Below are positions 6,301-13,458 of a stretch of DNA of 17,559 bases, one piece after another. The notes below the pieces were generated by a model. The model was not told the DNA's origin, did not search any database, and saw only the letters and a program-made list of their open reading frames with translations. Numbering within the stretch: the first letter of the stretch is position 1; every line of letters starts with the position of its first letter. The position numbers and the translations under genes were made by a program. Location of the stretch: positions 1 through 17,559 of the forward strand of contig DCIY01000023.1 in the NCBI GenBank assembly GCA_002317295.1. Direction: 5' to 3'. Source of the stretch: Bacteroidales bacterium UBA1714 (lineage in GTDB: Bacteria > Bacteroidota > Bacteroidia > Bacteroidales > Paludibacteraceae).

Positions 6301-7047
6301 ATGAAGTATATCAGGTTTTGGATATTGCTGGTTGTTTGTGGATCATGGAGTATGCTGTCGGCACAAACAGATGGCGCATGGAGAGATTCCATTGTGGAAG
6401 TGAGTGGCGAGTGGGAAGTGAGAAGGATAGAACCCAGTTCCAAACCCACTTTTGGTTCGATACTCAACAATCTCACCCTACCCTTGGAAGTGGGATGTGC
6501 ATTTACCCCTCAGATGGGGCAGACACGGCCGGGTTTTTATATGCGAACAAGTTTGGAATATCGCAGTCACAAGACGGTGGGTTGGTGCGTCGCGGCCGAA
6601 TTTGACTCCTATACACGCAAGTATGAAAATCAGGAAGTCAATGGCATCAATGTTACCCAGGGAAGGGATTGGACCATTGATATATTGGCAGGCGGTGGGT
6701 ATCGGGTGCCTTTGGTAAAGGATATACCCTCCTTTATGGCCAAACCACTTTATGACAACATATGGTCCATAGGTTGGATGCTATATGCGGGTGGCAGTTG
6801 CCAAACATTGCAAAAGATTGTCCCAGACCATTATGATGATCAGGGTGAAATGCTCTATCATGTGGAGACATTGGACACCTGGGTACCGACTATAAAGATG
6901 ACAATGAGTGTGGAATATAGTATCTGTTACGGCATCAGCGTTTATGCCACAATGGGATACTTGCAGCATATTCAAAAGACCCAATTGGAAAGCAGTTATA
7001 TCGGGGAACTGATTACCAGTATCGGTATTACCTGTTTTTTCAGATAA
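6301..7047 (+). CDS. Exported, probably outer-membrane-associated protein of unknown function
   Basis: I place the start at the ATG at 6301, giving 248 residues with a clean signal peptide (MKYIRFWILLVVCGSWSMLS, ending at AQ). An in-frame GTG at 6271 would put ten charged residues in front of it and lies only about 12 nt after the predicted transcription start. The mature part has many amphipathic strands rich in Gly and aromatics, for example VGWCVAAEFDSYTRKY, WTIDILAGGGYRVPL, WSIGWMLYAGGS and ISVYATMGYL, and ends ITSIGITCFFR. This suggests a small beta-barrel or barrel-like outer-membrane protein. I do not recognise the family. It is the first gene of the run leading into mfd, which starts 8 nt after its stop. 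Confidence 0.75.
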   Translation: MKYIRFWILLVVCGSWSMLSAQTDGAWRDSIVEVSGEWEVRRIEPSSKPTFGSILNNLTLPLEVGCAFTPQMGQTRPGFYMRTSLEYRSHKTVGWCVAAEFDSYTRKYENQEVNGINVTQGRDWTIDILAGGGYRVPLVKDIPSFMAKPLYDNIWSIGWMLYAGGSCQTLQKIVPDHYDDQGEMLYHVETLDTWVPTIKMTMSVEYSICYGISVYATMGYLQHIQKTQLESSYIGELITSIGITCFFR

Positions 7048-7055
7048 GCAGAAAC

Positions 7056-10000
7056 TTGAAGACAAACGATTTATACGATATTATTGCACAAAACCCCAAG
7101 ATTGCCATCGTGAGGGAACAGTTGCGCAGAGGAGGAGAAAAACATCTTCTTTTGAGCGGGTTGTATGGTTCTGCAAGGGCAATGGTTATCCTGGCAGCTG
7201 GGCAAAGTGGCAGAGAGGCTGAAAGGCTGAAAGGGCAGAGATCCTTGTGCGTAGTGATGGACAATGAGGAGGAAGCCAGGTATATGTTTGGCGATTTGAG
7301 GCAAATATCCCAACCTGACGATGTGTTCTTCTTTCCCACTTCGCGACGCAAACGGCAAGGGGTGGATGAGGCTATGGCCATTCAGCGAACAGAAGTATTG
7401 ACTCAGTTGTCTGTGGACGTCCCAAAGGTCAACCCCTTATGCACCCTGATTGTAACCTATCCGGAGGCGCTGATGGAAAGTGTGCCGGCAAAAGAGGAAC
7501 TGATACACCAGACGCTGCACCTGAATATGGGCATGGAGATGGAATTAAGCCATCTGAGTCAGCAACTGTTGGATTTGGGATTTGTGCGGGTGGATTTTGT
7601 GTACGAACCGGGACAATTTGCCATTCGAGGTGGCATTGTAGATGTATATAGTTATAGTCACGAAGATCCTTATCGGTTGGATATGTTTGGTAATGAAGTG
7701 GAACGTATTCATACATTCGATATCGAAAACCAATTAAGCAAAGAGCGCGTAGACGCCATTTGCATTACTTCGGGAGATGGCAATAAGGAAACAGGCAATG
7801 AGGCTTCGCTGATGGATTATTTGCCCAAAGACACCGTGTGGATAAGCAACGATTGGAGTCTGGTTAACTACAAGTTAAATAGTTTAGAGAACGGAAACAA
7901 AGTTTCCTACAGTTTAGAGAACGGAACCACGGGTTCCTACAGTTTAGAGAAGAAAGAGACCATTGAGTTGAGGGATAAGAGCACATTTGCCACCTATGAT
8001 GAGATACATTTTAATACCCTGCCCCAACCGACGTTTAACAAGAACTTTGAAATTCTGAGTGAAGATATTCGTCAACGCAAAGAGGCCGGTTATCATATCT
8101 GTATTCTGGCTGATCAACACAAACAGACAGATCGGTTAACGGCTATATTGGAGAGTCTCGCCTCTCAGACAACACTTGAGGACAACCAAGCAGAACCCAT
8201 ATTTCAACCGGTTGAAGGCACCATGCATGCCGGATGGATTGACCACGAGGCTAAAATAGTTTGTTATACGGATCATGAGATTTTTGAACGCTACCATCGT
8301 GTGGCATTACGTTCTGAGAATGCCCGCCGAGGTAAGGCGGTGGTGACTCTTAAGGAGATTAACCAATTGCAGATAGGCGATTTTGTCGTCCATAGCGATC
8401 ATGGTGTAGGACAATTTGGAGGCCTGGTTACCACAACGGTGAATGGTAAGCCGCAAGAGATGATTCGTCTCAATTACCGCGACGGAGACACCATTTTTGT
8501 ATCCATTCACAATCTGCATCGTATCTCCAAATACAAGGGTCGTGAAGGTACGCAGCCAACGATTTCCAAATTAGGAAGCGGTGCCTGGGAGAGACTCAAG
8601 GAACGAACCAAAGACAAAGTCAAGGATATTGCTCGCGACCTGATTCAACTATATGCCCAGCGCAAGAACCAACCGGGATTTGCCTACACACCTGATGGTT
8701 ATATGCAACAGGAATTGGAGGCCTCGTTCTTGTACGAAGATACACCCGATCAGGCCAAAGCAACTCTGGATGTCAAACGGGACATGGAGAGTCCCAAACC
8801 TATGGACAGACTGATTTGTGGCGATGTAGGTTTTGGCAAAACGGAAGTGGCAATGCGCGCTGCGTTTAAGGCGGCAACCGATGGTAAGCAGGTGGCTGTA
8901 TTGGTTCCAACCACTGTATTGGCATTGCAACACTATCAGAGTTTTACAGAGCGCTTACACCATTTTCCAGTACGCATCGCTTATCTGTCGCGCGCAAAGA
9001 CGGCACAACAGACGCGAGATATTCTCACGGATTTGGCAACGGGCAAAATTGATATACTCATTGGCACTCACAAGATCATTGGCAAAAATGTGGTATGGAA
9101 AGATTTGGGATTGCTGATTATCGATGAGGAACAAAAGTTTGGCGTAGCGGTAAAAGAGAAACTTAAATCCCTCAGAGCCAATATTGATGTACTGACACTG
9201 ACGGCCACACCTATACCCAGAACCCTGCAATTCTCCATGCTTGGAGCCAGAGACCTCAGTGTCATGACTACTCCACCCCCTAACCGGTATCCGGTGCAGA
9301 CAGAGATGATTAACTTAGACGATGAGGATATCATCCAGGAAGCAATTGAATTGGAAATGGAACGCAATGGACAAGTGTTTGTAGTGAACAATCGCATTGA
9401 AATGTTGCCACGAATTGAGAACCTGATTCACAAACTCTGTCCCAAGGCTCGTGTCATAACGGCACATGGCCAAATGCCAATGGAGGAGATGGAACAACGA
9501 TTGGAAGCATTTATCAACTATGACTACGATGTATTGGTTTCCACCACCATTATCGAATCAGGCGTTGATATACCCAATGTCAACACCATGATCATCTTCT
9601 CGGCACAACATTTTGGACTGGCCGATTTGCATCAGTTGCGCGGTCGCGTAGGAAGAAGCAATCGCAAAGCGTATTGCTACCTCATTACCCCAGATCGCGA
9701 ATTGCTCACACCGGATGCCAGAAGAAGATTGGACGCTATTTGTACGTTTGCCGAACTGGGCAGTGGATTCAATCTCGCCATGCAGGATCTGGACATTCGT
9801 GGTGCAGGTAATCTGCTGGGTGCCGAGCAAAGTGGTTTTATAGCAGATTTGGGTTACGACACCTACCAAAAAGTGTTAAATGAAGCCGTAGAAGAATTGA
9901 AATCGGAAATGGGAGTGGAACAAAGTCACGAAAGTAATGACGAGGACTCTGCTTTGAAGGCTGAAAATCAAATCGGAAACTGGTGTTCAGATGCACAATT

Positions 10001-10460
10001 GGAAACCGATATACCGGTCAGTTTTCCCAGTGAGTATATCGAAAACATATCCGAACGCATTACGTTGTATCGCGAATTGGACGGGTTGAGAAATGAAGAA
10101 GAAATGACAGCGTATCAAAAACGGTTAATTGACCGATTTGGTCCATTGCCCCAAGAAGCAGAGGAATTGATGAATGTAGTACGATTACGATGGTTATGCT
10201 GCCAATTGGGTATTGAAAAGATTTATCTCAAAGGAGAAAAGATGAGTTTGTTTATGGTCTCCCATCGTGAAGATTATTGGCATTCCAAGGCCTTTGAAAA
10301 AATCATTACTTTTATGGTCAAACGTCCTGAAAAATGTCAGTTCCGAGAAGGCACGGACAGTAAAGGTCGAAAGAATGGTAAAAAATATATGATGATTGGC
10401 CAGGTTCGCACCATTGCGGGAGCCATTCATTTAATCAGCAAAATAGCAAATGATGAGTAA
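7056..10460 (+). CDS. mfd: Transcription-repair coupling factor Mfd
   Basis: This 1134-residue DNA translocase removes RNA polymerase stalled at lesions and recruits UvrA. An N-terminal UvrB-like module (GQFAIRGGIVDVYSY, about 186-200) is followed by the RNA-polymerase-interaction (CarD-like) domain beginning IGDFVVHSDHGVGQFGG (about 440). The helicase motor has Walker A GDVGFGKT (589-596), DEEQ box (690-693), LTATPIPRTL (715-724), DLHQLRGRVGRS and MQDLDIRGAGNLLG, and the C-terminal TRCF domain has ERITLYRELDGL and RFGPLP. Two low-complexity insertions occur in the N-terminal half: GREAERLKGQ near residue 52 and a 10-residue SLENG repeat at 276-299. The start is a TTG at 7056; homologs begin at about this point and the first ATG would remove conserved residues. 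It overlaps kdsB by 11 nt. Confidence 0.97.
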   Translation: MKTNDLYDIIAQNPKIAIVREQLRRGGEKHLLLSGLYGSARAMVILAAGQSGREAERLKGQRSLCVVMDNEEEARYMFGDLRQISQPDDVFFFPTSRRKRQGVDEAMAIQRTEVLTQLSVDVPKVNPLCTLIVTYPEALMESVPAKEELIHQTLHLNMGMEMELSHLSQQLLDLGFVRVDFVYEPGQFAIRGGIVDVYSYSHEDPYRLDMFGNEVERIHTFDIENQLSKERVDAICITSGDGNKETGNEASLMDYLPKDTVWISNDWSLVNYKLNSLENGNKVSYSLENGTTGSYSLEKKETIELRDKSTFATYDEIHFNTLPQPTFNKNFEILSEDIRQRKEAGYHICILADQHKQTDRLTAILESLASQTTLEDNQAEPIFQPVEGTMHAGWIDHEAKIVCYTDHEIFERYHRVALRSENARRGKAVVTLKEINQLQIGDFVVHSDHGVGQFGGLVTTTVNGKPQEMIRLNYRDGDTIFVSIHNLHRISKYKGREGTQPTISKLGSGAWERLKERTKDKVKDIARDLIQLYAQRKNQPGFAYTPDGYMQQELEASFLYEDTPDQAKATLDVKRDMESPKPMDRLICGDVGFGKTEVAMRAAFKAATDGKQVAVLVPTTVLALQHYQSFTERLHHFPVRIAYLSRAKTAQQTRDILTDLATGKIDILIGTHKIIGKNVVWKDLGLLIIDEEQKFGVAVKEKLKSLRANIDVLTLTATPIPRTLQFSMLGARDLSVMTTPPPNRYPVQTEMINLDDEDIIQEAIELEMERNGQVFVVNNRIEMLPRIENLIHKLCPKARVITAHGQMPMEEMEQRLEAFINYDYDVLVSTTIIESGVDIPNVNTMIIFSAQHFGLADLHQLRGRVGRSNRKAYCYLITPDRELLTPDARRRLDAICTFAELGSGFNLAMQDLDIRGAGNLLGAEQSGFIADLGYDTYQKVLNEAVEELKSEMGVEQSHESNDEDSALKAENQIGNWCSDAQLETDIPVSFPSEYIENISERITLYRELDGLRNEEEMTAYQKRLIDRFGPLPQEAEELMNVVRLRWLCCQLGIEKIYLKGEKMSLFMVSHREDYWHSKAFEKIITFMVKRPEKCQFREGTDSKGRKNGKKYMMIGQVRTIAGAIHLISKIANDE
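7209..7240 (+). repeat. Short G/A-rich repeat inside mfd
   Basis: GGCAGAGAGGCTGAAAGGCT followed by GAAAGGGCAGAG: GGCTGAAA occurs twice in tandem, flanked by GGCAGAG on both sides. It encodes GREAERLKGQR in a region where Mfd homologs are normally shorter. The composition is like the intergenic G/A repeats of this order (compare 1923-1985), so it may be an intergenic-type repeat captured in frame. Confidence 0.5.
7881..7951 (+). repeat. 30-bp hairpin repeat within mfd (2.4 copies)
   Basis: Unit 1 is 7881-7910, unit 2 is 7911-7940, and a partial third is 7941-7951. Each unit is AGTTTAGAGAAC, a palindrome, then TAC. The palindromes are GGAAAC-AAA-GTTTCC in unit 1 and GGAACC-ACG-GGTTCC in unit 2, so the stem differs but stays paired. 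Being 30 bp, the repeat keeps the frame and encodes SLENGNKVSY, SLENGTTGSY, SLEKK. A related unit with another stem lies in the 23S-5S spacer (17399-17439). Confidence 0.85.
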
Positions 10461-11232
10461 CAAATCTTTTATAGGGATTATTCCGGCTCGTTACGCCTCC
10501 ACGCGATTTCCGGGCAAACCATTGGCAATACTCGGCGACAAACCGGTTATTCAACATGTATACGAACAGGGCAAAAAAGCTTTGGAGCGTATAGTGGTTG
10601 CCACAGACGATGAGCGTATATACGACGCAGTTCGCCGGTTTGGAGGCGAAGTGGTGATGACCCGATCGGATCATAAATGCGGCACAGACCGTTGTCTGGA
10701 AGCCTATGAAAAAGTCGCAGGTGGTTTGGAGGATATCATCATTAATATACAGGGTGACGAACCATTTATTCAACCTCAGCAGATTGAAGCTTTGAAAGCG
10801 TGTTTTGAGCACGAAGAAACGCAAATAGCGACGCTCGTGCATCCGTTCACGGATCAGAACACCCTGGCCGAGTTGGAAAATCCCAATTCGCCCAAGGTCG
10901 TTTTTTCTCCATCGATGAAAGCGCTTATGTTCTCCCGTTCGGTGATTCCCTATCTGCGAGGTGTGGACAAGAGCGAATGGCTGAAGTGCGGCAGTTACTA
11001 CAAACATATCGGTATGTATGCATACAAGGCGGATATACTAAAACAAATTACCCAATTGGAGCAAACACCCTTGGAAAAAGCCGAGAGTTTGGAACAACTG
11101 CGTTGGTTGGAAAACGGATATACAATTCGTGTAGGCATTACTCACCATTCCTCGATAGGAATTGATACACCAGAAGATTTGGTGAAAGCCAATGAACTAT
11201 GGAAAAATAACAGAAATAACATACAACTATGA
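10450..11232 (+). CDS. kdsB: CMP-KDO synthetase (3-deoxy-manno-octulosonate cytidylyltransferase)
   Basis: The enzyme activates KDO with CTP to give CMP-KDO for the inner core of lipopolysaccharide, in the cytoplasm. The 260-residue length is close to the family's. It shows the nucleotide-binding opening IIPARYASTRFPGKPLA (10-26), VVATDDERI (49-57), the metal-site motif NIQGDEPFIQP (99-109), a GSYYKHIGMYAYK stretch typical of KdsB, and GIDTPEDL near the C-terminus (about 237-244). It overlaps the end of mfd by 11 nt and overlaps deoD by the 4-nt ATGA, so translation is probably coupled through all three genes. Two ATG codons stand in tandem at the start (10450 and 10453). Confidence 0.97.
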   Translation: MMSNKSFIGIIPARYASTRFPGKPLAILGDKPVIQHVYEQGKKALERIVVATDDERIYDAVRRFGGEVVMTRSDHKCGTDRCLEAYEKVAGGLEDIIINIQGDEPFIQPQQIEALKACFEHEETQIATLVHPFTDQNTLAELENPNSPKVVFSPSMKALMFSRSVIPYLRGVDKSEWLKCGSYYKHIGMYAYKADILKQITQLEQTPLEKAESLEQLRWLENGYTIRVGITHHSSIGIDTPEDLVKANELWKNNRNNIQL

Positions 11233-11939
11233 TTGACAACACTCCTACGCCGCACAATGCGGCCAAGAAAGGCGAAATCGCCAAGACGGTCATTATGGCC
11301 GGTGATCCATTACGTGCCAAAATGATGGCAGAAAAGTTTTTAACGGACATTAAGATTGTAAGTTCCGTACGCAACATCCATGTCTACACAGGTTTGCATA
11401 ACGGCAAACCGGTAACGGTTATGGGACACGGTATGGGTATTCCTTCGATTGGTATCTATACCTACGAGTTATACAATTTCTATGATGTGGATACGATTAT
11501 CCGTGTCGGCTCATGCGGATCACGCCAAATGTACGTACACATAGGCGATTTGGTTATTGCCATGGGTAGTTGCACGGATAGCAACTATGCTTCGCAGTAC
11601 AATCTGCCAGGTGCCTTTTGTCCCATTGCTGATTTTGAACTCGTGCGCAAAGCCGTTGACAAATGCAAGGAACTGGGGTATCCGTACCATGTAGGTAACG
11701 TATTCTCCGCTGATATGTTCTACTCGGAAGACGAGCGCAAAAACAATTGGACTAAAATGGGCGTATTGGCTGACGAGATGGAAGCTCCATCGCTGTATAT
11801 GAATGCCGCACGCGCTGGCAAAAAAGCCCTGTGTATCTGCACGGTCAGTGATCATATCATCACCGGAGAGCAGACAACCGCAGAACAGCGTCAAAATACG
11901 TTTACCCAAATGATGGAAGTGGCCTTTGAAATTATCTAA
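11229..11939 (+). CDS. deoD: Purine nucleoside phosphorylase, DeoD type
   Basis: This enzyme splits purine (deoxy)nucleosides with phosphate to free base and (deoxy)ribose-1-phosphate for salvage. The 236 residues match the hexameric DeoD family. Visible sites are TPHN with His9 (which reaches into the neighbouring subunit's site), AGDPLRAK (24-31, phosphate Arg29), VRNIHVYTG with Arg48, MGHGMGIPS (65-73), IIRVGSCGS (90-98, Arg92 and Ser95), DEMEAPSLY (182-190), and CTVSDHI with Asp208 followed by Arg221. The EMEA segment continues PSLY where AGIY or AALY is usual, a small local difference. The gene overlaps kdsB by 4 nt, and the next gene starts within its last 14 nt. Confidence 0.95.
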   Translation: MIDNTPTPHNAAKKGEIAKTVIMAGDPLRAKMMAEKFLTDIKIVSSVRNIHVYTGLHNGKPVTVMGHGMGIPSIGIYTYELYNFYDVDTIIRVGSCGSRQMYVHIGDLVIAMGSCTDSNYASQYNLPGAFCPIADFELVRKAVDKCKELGYPYHVGNVFSADMFYSEDERKNNWTKMGVLADEMEAPSLYMNAARAGKKALCICTVSDHIITGEQTTAEQRQNTFTQMMEVAFEII

Positions 11940-12666
11940 GTCCATACGATTACATTGGCTGTTGGTGGTGGCACTAATAAGCACCATGCCCGTATGGGGT
12001 GAGACTAACAACGAGCACAAAGCACCAGAAGAGACACCAGATAAGAATTCGGTGTTGACCGGTTTTTCCGGTGGTATGTTCTTGCATGCCGGTTATGCTT
12101 TCGCAGAATCACCAGATGCGCTTTTTCGTAATGGAAGTCTCAGTTCGGTGAAAAATGTCATGAACCTGCCCAGTGACGGAATTACATTAGGTTTGGGCGG
12201 TGCGTTGAGAACGCACCTAATTGATCATATACATTTGGGATTGGAAGGCGGGGTGAGTCAGATGCCACTAATGAAAAGCGGCAGCAATATCCGAACCGCC
12301 TTCGGCGGGGTAATATGCGATTGGTATTTTACTATAGGCAAAGTGCGACCTTTCGTTGGAGGACTGGTAGGTGGTGGAGCCAACAAACGATTGTTTGTAC
12401 CAGATGCCCAAAACGTGGTGGAAAGTGATTCATTGAGTTATAATGCCTCGTACACCAAAACGCCTTTTTTCCTACTGGATCCATATATTGGAATTGAGAT
12501 CAAATTGGGAGGACATGCCAATTTGGTATTTAAATTAGACTACATGTTGCCATTTGGTGACAGTACCAAAGGTATCAGCAGCCATTTGGTCACTTGGAGT
12601 AATTTTATTTCCCCAAGTGGTCCCAGATTGTACGTAGGTATTATGTTTGGTAAATATAAAAAATAA
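11926..12666 (+). CDS. Outer-membrane beta-barrel-like protein of unknown function
   Basis: The 246 residues include a signal peptide of about 25 (KLSKSIRLHWLLVVALISTM, ending VWG). A short charged linker rich in E, P and K follows, then repeating amphipathic strands with many Gly: FSGGMFLHAGYAFA, GITLGLGGALRTHLI, IHLGLEGGVS, VRPFVGGLVGGGANK, LDPYIGIEIKLGG, ANLVFKLDYMLPFG, PRLYVGIMFGK. This fits a small porin-like or OmpA-type barrel; the exact family is not recognised. The start is probably the TTG at 11926, inside the end of deoD, because the next ATG would delete the signal peptide. rlmB follows after 3 nt. The barrel-like gene at 6301 lies in the same operon, but I see no clear sequence match between them. 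Confidence 0.75.
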   Translation: MKLSKSIRLHWLLVVALISTMPVWGETNNEHKAPEETPDKNSVLTGFSGGMFLHAGYAFAESPDALFRNGSLSSVKNVMNLPSDGITLGLGGALRTHLIDHIHLGLEGGVSQMPLMKSGSNIRTAFGGVICDWYFTIGKVRPFVGGLVGGGANKRLFVPDAQNVVESDSLSYNASYTKTPFFLLDPYIGIEIKLGGHANLVFKLDYMLPFGDSTKGISSHLVTWSNFISPSGPRLYVGIMFGKYKK

Positions 12667-12669
12667 ACC

Positions 12670-13458
12670 ATGTTTAAAAAAGAACCTCAAAAATATGAGA
12701 CCCGCAGACCCAAAGAGAAAGAGATGATCTTTGGTATCCATGCGGTAATAGAAGCCATTGATGCAGGTAAAACGTTGGACAAAATTTTGATTCGACGTGA
12801 CATGACCTCCACTCTGGCCAAAGAACTGATTCAGCGCCTCACTACCCAAGATGGTCAAATGATGACCAATGTGCAACGGGTACCGGTGGAAAAACTGAAT
12901 CAATACACCGATAAGAACCACCAGGGAGTGATAGCATTTGTCAGTCCGGTGGAGTTTTATGATTTACAGACTTTGGTTCAAGGTTTATATGAAGAAGGCA
13001 AAGTGCCTTTTATCATGGTATTAGATGCTGTAACGGATGTTCGTAATTTTGGCGCCATTGCTCGAACCTGCGCCTGTGCAGGCGTAGATGCGTTGGTGAT
13101 TGGTACCCGAGGCGGAGCGCCCATTAACGGCGATGCCATCAAAACCAGCGCCGGAGCCCTACATACACTACCGGTTTGTAAGGTGGATAATATGCAAAAT
13201 GCGTTACGATTTCTCAGAGAAAGTGGTCTGAGTGTGGTGGCTGCTACTGAACATTCAGATAAAAATTATTCCCAAGTAGATATGACGAATCCACTGGCTA
13301 TTGTAATGGGTAATGAAGAAAAAGGTATCTACGAAGAGAACCTTAAGCAATGTACCGAACGCGTACGCATACCTATGACAGGAACTATTGAGTCCCTAAA
13401 TGTGAGTGTAGCTGCGGGAGTGATGATATACGAAGCCGTCCGTCAGCGCAGACTTTAG
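12670..13458 (+). CDS. rlmB: 23S rRNA (guanosine-2'-O)-methyltransferase, RlmB/TrmH (SpoU) family
   Basis: The enzyme uses S-adenosylmethionine to methylate the 2'-OH of a guanosine in 23S rRNA (G2251 in E. coli RlmB) during ribosome assembly. The 262 residues comprise an N-terminal RNA-binding domain starting IFGIHAVIEAIDAGKTLDKI (20-39) and NHQGVIAFV (83-91), then the trefoil-knot SPOUT domain. The three SpoU motifs are LDAVTDVRNFGAIARTC (118-134, with Asn126 and Arg132), IVMGNEEKGI (211-220, catalytic-site Glu) and RIPMTGTIESLNVSVAAGV (233-251). RlmB is the closest role, though family members that act on tRNA look alike. It is the last gene of the plus-strand run, and its stop overlaps that of dsbD on the other strand. 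Confidence 0.92.
   Translation: MFKKEPQKYETRRPKEKEMIFGIHAVIEAIDAGKTLDKILIRRDMTSTLAKELIQRLTTQDGQMMTNVQRVPVEKLNQYTDKNHQGVIAFVSPVEFYDLQTLVQGLYEEGKVPFIMVLDAVTDVRNFGAIARTCACAGVDALVIGTRGGAPINGDAIKTSAGALHTLPVCKVDNMQNALRFLRESGLSVVAATEHSDKNYSQVDMTNPLAIVMGNEEKGIYEENLKQCTERVRIPMTGTIESLNVSVAAGVMIYEAVRQRRL

Noticed and set aside
7881..7951. CRISPR-like array (conserved segments separated by variable ones)
   Set aside because: The conserved part is only 15 nt, the variable parts are palindromes rather than unique spacers, there are two units only, and it is inside the mfd coding frame.
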